Shown: positions 60,258 through 64,000 of the stretch, one piece after another
Numbering within the stretch: the first letter of the stretch is position 1
Layout of the letters: every line of letters starts with the position of its first letter
NCBI RefSeq assembly: GCF_003286085.1
Contig: NW_020825312.1
Coordinates: forward strand, 2,232,001 to 2,296,000
DNA from: Drosophila persimilis
Lineage: Eukaryota; Arthropoda; Insecta; Diptera; Drosophilidae
DNA: 64,000 nt
Direction: 5' to 3'
Notes under the pieces: generated by a model
What the model was told of the DNA's origin: nothing
Databases searched by the model: none
What the model saw: the letters and a program-made list of their open reading frames with translations, nothing else
Position numbers and translations under genes: made by a program

Positions 60258-63029
60258 CGTAACATTTGAGTTGTGGTAAGTTCTCTAGCATTACCATTGA
60301 TCGAATCCGAAAGACCAAACACAGAAATGTTTCGTTCTGCGGTCACCCCCTGCCCTGCGGCCTGTGGCCTGTGGCTGTGGCTGTGGCTACCTTTGGAGTC
60401 CATTTCTCACTCTCATCACCGCCATCGCCATCGACATTACCTCAATTATACGCTTGAATTCGGAAGGGGTTGGCTGGGACTCCCAGCAGAGTCCCCGAAG
60501 GTTAGGCTGGCCGGAACTCGGTCAGATGTTGGTCGACGACGACCCTTTCTGTTTCTGTCTTGGGCTACACCTCCTGAAATTCTCTCAGCTCCAACTCCAA
60601 CAACTAATTGCCAGCCATCACACCCATGAAATATACATACCTGTATACAGTACTTATACTGTTTATATTTTAATCTAGAAGTACAGCCAATATCCAACCG
60701 AATTGCTGGCCAAATTACCAATCATTAGTCACAGTAGAAAGTCGGGAGCCTCGCTCTCGCAGACAATCCTCGCGGACTCTGGCCACTCTTTGAATGGTAA
60801 AATACCCCAATAAATAAAGATAGTCGAGCCGTTCTGTCCATAAGCCGCCGCATGACTACCCACAGTGGCACGGCGGCAGTGGCTTCTGCAGTGGCTGAGA
60901 GCTTGAATCGACTCCGGATGGTTATGGCCGTAAGCAGTGTTCGTAAGTGCGCTGATCGCCATCGCGACTGCTTCCTGTGTGCACTGCAGGAGGGCTCCAG
61001 GGCTTCAGGGCTTCAGAGCTCCCGGGCTCCAGAGAGGGCCACCATTGGACAGACATCAGACAGTCTGACAGACAACTAGAATGGCGGATTCGGACGCAGT
61101 CCCAGTGTGTGTGGAGTCGAGCATTGGCTGCAGCTCCACTATGAAGGCGTTTCGCGGCGGTTAGTGGTTGCTTGGCGCTCGAATTTGGAGCAGATAATGA
61201 CCGTACTTACCATTTGCATTCACAGAGTGCTCCCTGTCTGTGTGTGAGTGTGTGTGTGCGACTGGGTAATTACCTGCAATTTTCACTCCTTTCCATTCAC
61301 ACAGATACAGCCACAGGCTGACTGGATAGCTGACTGGATGGCTGACTGACTTGTGCAGCACCAGATGGCCTATCCGTGTGGCACTGTCCTGCCGCCTGCC
61401 TCTCCTGGCCGCTGCCGCTGCCGCCTTGTCTGGCCGCATTACACAACCTCCATTGTTTCCGTTTTCCGCACAATTATTACTTATACAAAATGTATAAATT
61501 AATAAAAAGAAAAGGCCATTGCAGTTTGCAGTTGCCATTGCCATTGCCGGGGCTGGTGCTGGTGCTCGTGCTGTTTCTGGTGCCGTGACCGCTTTTACGG
61601 CCACTTAACAAATATATAAATGGGCCGCAAATTGCCGGGCAAAAAACGGAGCAGAACGAAGCGTCTAACCACACTCCAGGACGGATCGGATCGGATCGGA
61701 CCAGCAGTTTGGGCCAAGATTAATAGCTGTAATTGTTATTCATTGAGCGCCGTGCACTGCCATTGTCTCAACACTTGAACGGGGTCCCAACAGCTGCACT
61801 CCAGCCTTTGACCGCAAGACCCTGCAAAACGGCCTGCAAAACGCTTTTTGCCAGCCTCTCCGTTCCCATTTCCGATCCGCAATTAATATGTTCCCCAATG
61901 TTTATTTAATTTGCGATAATTTCTATAATCCCGCACCCTGGATGCTCGAAATGAAGCTGTCAATGACACATCTGCGACTTAATAGCTCTGAGGAGACAAT
62001 ATTATGGATGTTTATCGTTCCAGGATCGGAATCTATAACATCAGCAATCTTTTTAGCAGATATCCCACTCAGAACCCAGAGATCTGGGTCTGTCAGCTAA
62101 TCGGATATAATTGGCAGTGTGCGGAAATTTGTCAGCAATGTACGAGTCGAGTGGCAAATGCTGCCATGGAGACAAGTGTGGCGACCAATATGATATGGGT
62201 GGACAAATGAGAAGACAGAGAAACATGCCGAGAACACGGCCAACTTGGGGCGGATTTGGTGGCGTGGCCCCCGAGGTTGTGGCAGTGGCGGGTGGTGCGG
62301 AATTGCGGCCAGGCCTGGGGCCCCAGCTAGAGCCCAGAACCCAGCCCCAGGCGCAGAACCCAGCGAACAATGTGCAAGTGAAGCCCCATAAATATTGTTT
62401 AATCGATGTTTGCTCTACGTTTTATTGCATTTATGGCGTTTTTAATGAGCGCGCCTCGAACTGGGGCTGCGGCTGTGGCTGTGGCAGTGGCAGGGGGGGG
62501 TCGAAGAATACCCAATCCAAGGGGGTGTGCGGACGGGGGCTGCCTCGTGCAACATTTTAATTTTATGCCCCGTCCGCCGGATTGGTTGCAGGGCAGGCCC
62601 GAGGAGGCAACTTGTAAGCCGCAAGCAAGAGCGGGTGGAGGCACTAAAAGTCGCCAGCGGGCGGCAATGACTGGCCAGAGACGAGAGCCGAGGCTTACAA
62701 CATTTTTGTCAGTGACTCGGTGACTTTGAACCAGAGCTCCAGTTGCCTTGTCGTCTGCATCCGAGCCATCTACTGCGACGACCGAGGGTCGGTCGAGGTG
62801 CCCGGGGCCACTCATCAGAGCCGGCAACAATGTATGCCCCAAAGGAGTTGGAGGAGTCCGATTGGGATTGCGTTGCCAATTGGCTCGTAAAATGTGGATT
62901 TTGCTCGCTGTTGCTGTTTTGACTATTGCTGCCTGCCCCATGGCTGCATGGCTGCATGGCTGCAACGTCGGTTAGTGGCCATCTTATCGCTTTAACGGTG
63001 ATTTAGCGATCCGCAGTTGGCCCCGCCGG

Positions 63030-63082
63030 CTGCTGCTGCGGCTGCTGGGGCTGCTGAGGCTGCTGAGGCTGCTGAGGCTGCT
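63030..63082 (+). repeat. (CTGCTGAGG)n nonanucleotide run
   Basis: Five to six units of CTGCTGAGG/CTGCTGGGG, preceded by a GCTGCTGCTG run. Confidence 0.85.
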
Positions 63083-64000
63083 CCTCTCCCAGTGACTGAT
63101 GTGATGCGAGGTGCCCTGGCCATTAAAGTTCCTCATCAAGTTTTACCGACCATTAAAACGAGATCCGTATTTAATTAACCAGCCCAAAATGTGAGCATGA
63201 ATTGGCCAGCGGCGATTACATCCTTCGATGCCATCCGCGCCGCAATCCTATTTAGTTTGTTGCTGATTATGGCCCGTAAAATGGCCGGTCTCTGACTCTG
63301 TCTCTGACTCTGACTCCCAACGGGGATCCGATCCTGCATTGCGCAGGCGTGCCAAATTGCTTAACAAGCCCCAAAACCAAAACCAGAGCCAGAGCCAAAG
63401 CCAAAGCCAAAACAAAAACCCAGCTCGATCCTCGACTCAGACTCGAGAGCCGGACGACCTGGCAGGGTGTTGAGTGGCAGATTACATGCATTAGGCTGTG
63501 CCCCGGCGCCCTCCTCCCCCGAGATGGAGGCTGCTCCTGCCACCGTCGCTACACATTTATCGCGCCATGACAAATTTACGGCTTGTAATTGCAGTCAGAT
63601 CGAAAATTAAACCGGCGAAAAATCCACAACTTCATAAACCCAGCCTCTGGAGAGCCCGGGCCCAGGCACAGGCACATTCACAGTCACAGGAACAGCTCCC
63701 AGTCTGCAGTCATACGATCGAAAGACAATTGTCGGTAGCCCCCTGCTATGCCCCTGCTGTACCAGATCGTAGTCGGTCAGAGTTGATCTTTCCCCCGAAA
63801 TGACGCTACCCTGCAATTTGCGTCTCCGGTTTCCTGCAAGCTCCAAGCATTACTCACTTTTCGATCCGTTGTTCCTCGGCGATGCTCAGCCGCCGCCTTT
63901 CACCGCCTCTGCGGGCTGGGCTGCAACTGCGATTTCGGGCCACAAATTGCGGCATCGACTACCGGCGCCGTCAACTTTTAATGGCGGCAGCACAGCACTG

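Larger units (their letters stand above)
48962..64000. other. 15 kb gene-free flank of toe, probable regulatory domain
   Basis: No ORF here has coding character: all are short, unspliced and composed of simple-sequence codons. The DNA alternates between GC-rich cryptic repeats (GATTCY, CGGCTA, CTG words) and AT-rich blocks holding TAAT, TTTATTG/TTTATGG and ATGCAAAT words. AT-rich segments at about 51180-51560, 53030-54180 and 57770-58300 lack simple repeats and may be decayed insertions. Spacing to the next gene is unknown. By analogy with the toe/eyg complex it is probably enhancer DNA shared by the pair. Confidence 0.5.

Noticed and set aside
62399-62965. 188-codon minus-strand ORF near the end of the window
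   Set aside because: Composed of GC-rich repeats and Ala/Thr/Arg strings, with no start context, splice sites or domain.

Overview
This is nuclear DNA from a Drosophila species. Short GT-AG introns, fly-type gene structure, abundant CATATG/TATGTA runs and fly-specific gene families (ZAD zinc fingers, the RED-only Pax gene eyegone/toe) all point there. The gene content looks like the D. melanogaster 69C region (chromosome arm 3L, Muller element D). The protein divergence and the GTACATATGTAC-rich spacers suggest a non-melanogaster species, perhaps of the obscura group. The species call is inference.

Layout. From 1 to 14.8 kb the genes are dense: the 3' four-fifths of sticky (citron kinase), a ZAD/C2H2 zinc-finger gene, vihar (the UbcH10 E2 enzyme, minus strand), an EIPR1 homologue, a KXD1 homologue (minus strand) and an aldo-keto reductase locus. 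In the last, two complete tandem catalytic bodies lie behind a single visible first exon. From 15 to 33 kb genes are sparse: a CRAL-TRIO lipid-transfer protein, a double-C2 synaptotagmin-like protein and a secreted thrombospondin-repeat trypsin of the CG10663 type. From 33 to 41 kb come an ODR4 homologue (minus strand), a 1.1 kb non-coding interspersed repeat with terminal inverted repeats, an unrecognised 208-residue gene (minus strand) and a divergent pair of tiny secreted PYVAS-repeat proteins. From 44.4 to 48.1 kb lies a Pax gene with a RED half-paired domain and a homeodomain, most likely toe (twin of eyegone). From 48.1 kb to the end I find no credible gene; this looks like the regulatory desert of the toe/eyg complex.

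How the genes relate. They are independent eukaryotic transcription units. Sticky (cytokinesis) and Vihar (APC/C-dependent ubiquitination) both act in mitosis. EIPR1 and KXD1 both act in endolysosomal trafficking and converge with stop codons 38 bases apart. vihar and EIPR1 start back to back across about 340 bases. The most unusual structures are the aldo-keto reductase locus with one first exon for two bodies, a 59-codon antisense ORF between those bodies, and paired POU-octamer sites in the toe flank.

Exon boundaries were read by eye from splice consensus, reading frame and family conservation. Start sites, untranslated exons and poly(A) sites are less certain than coding exons.
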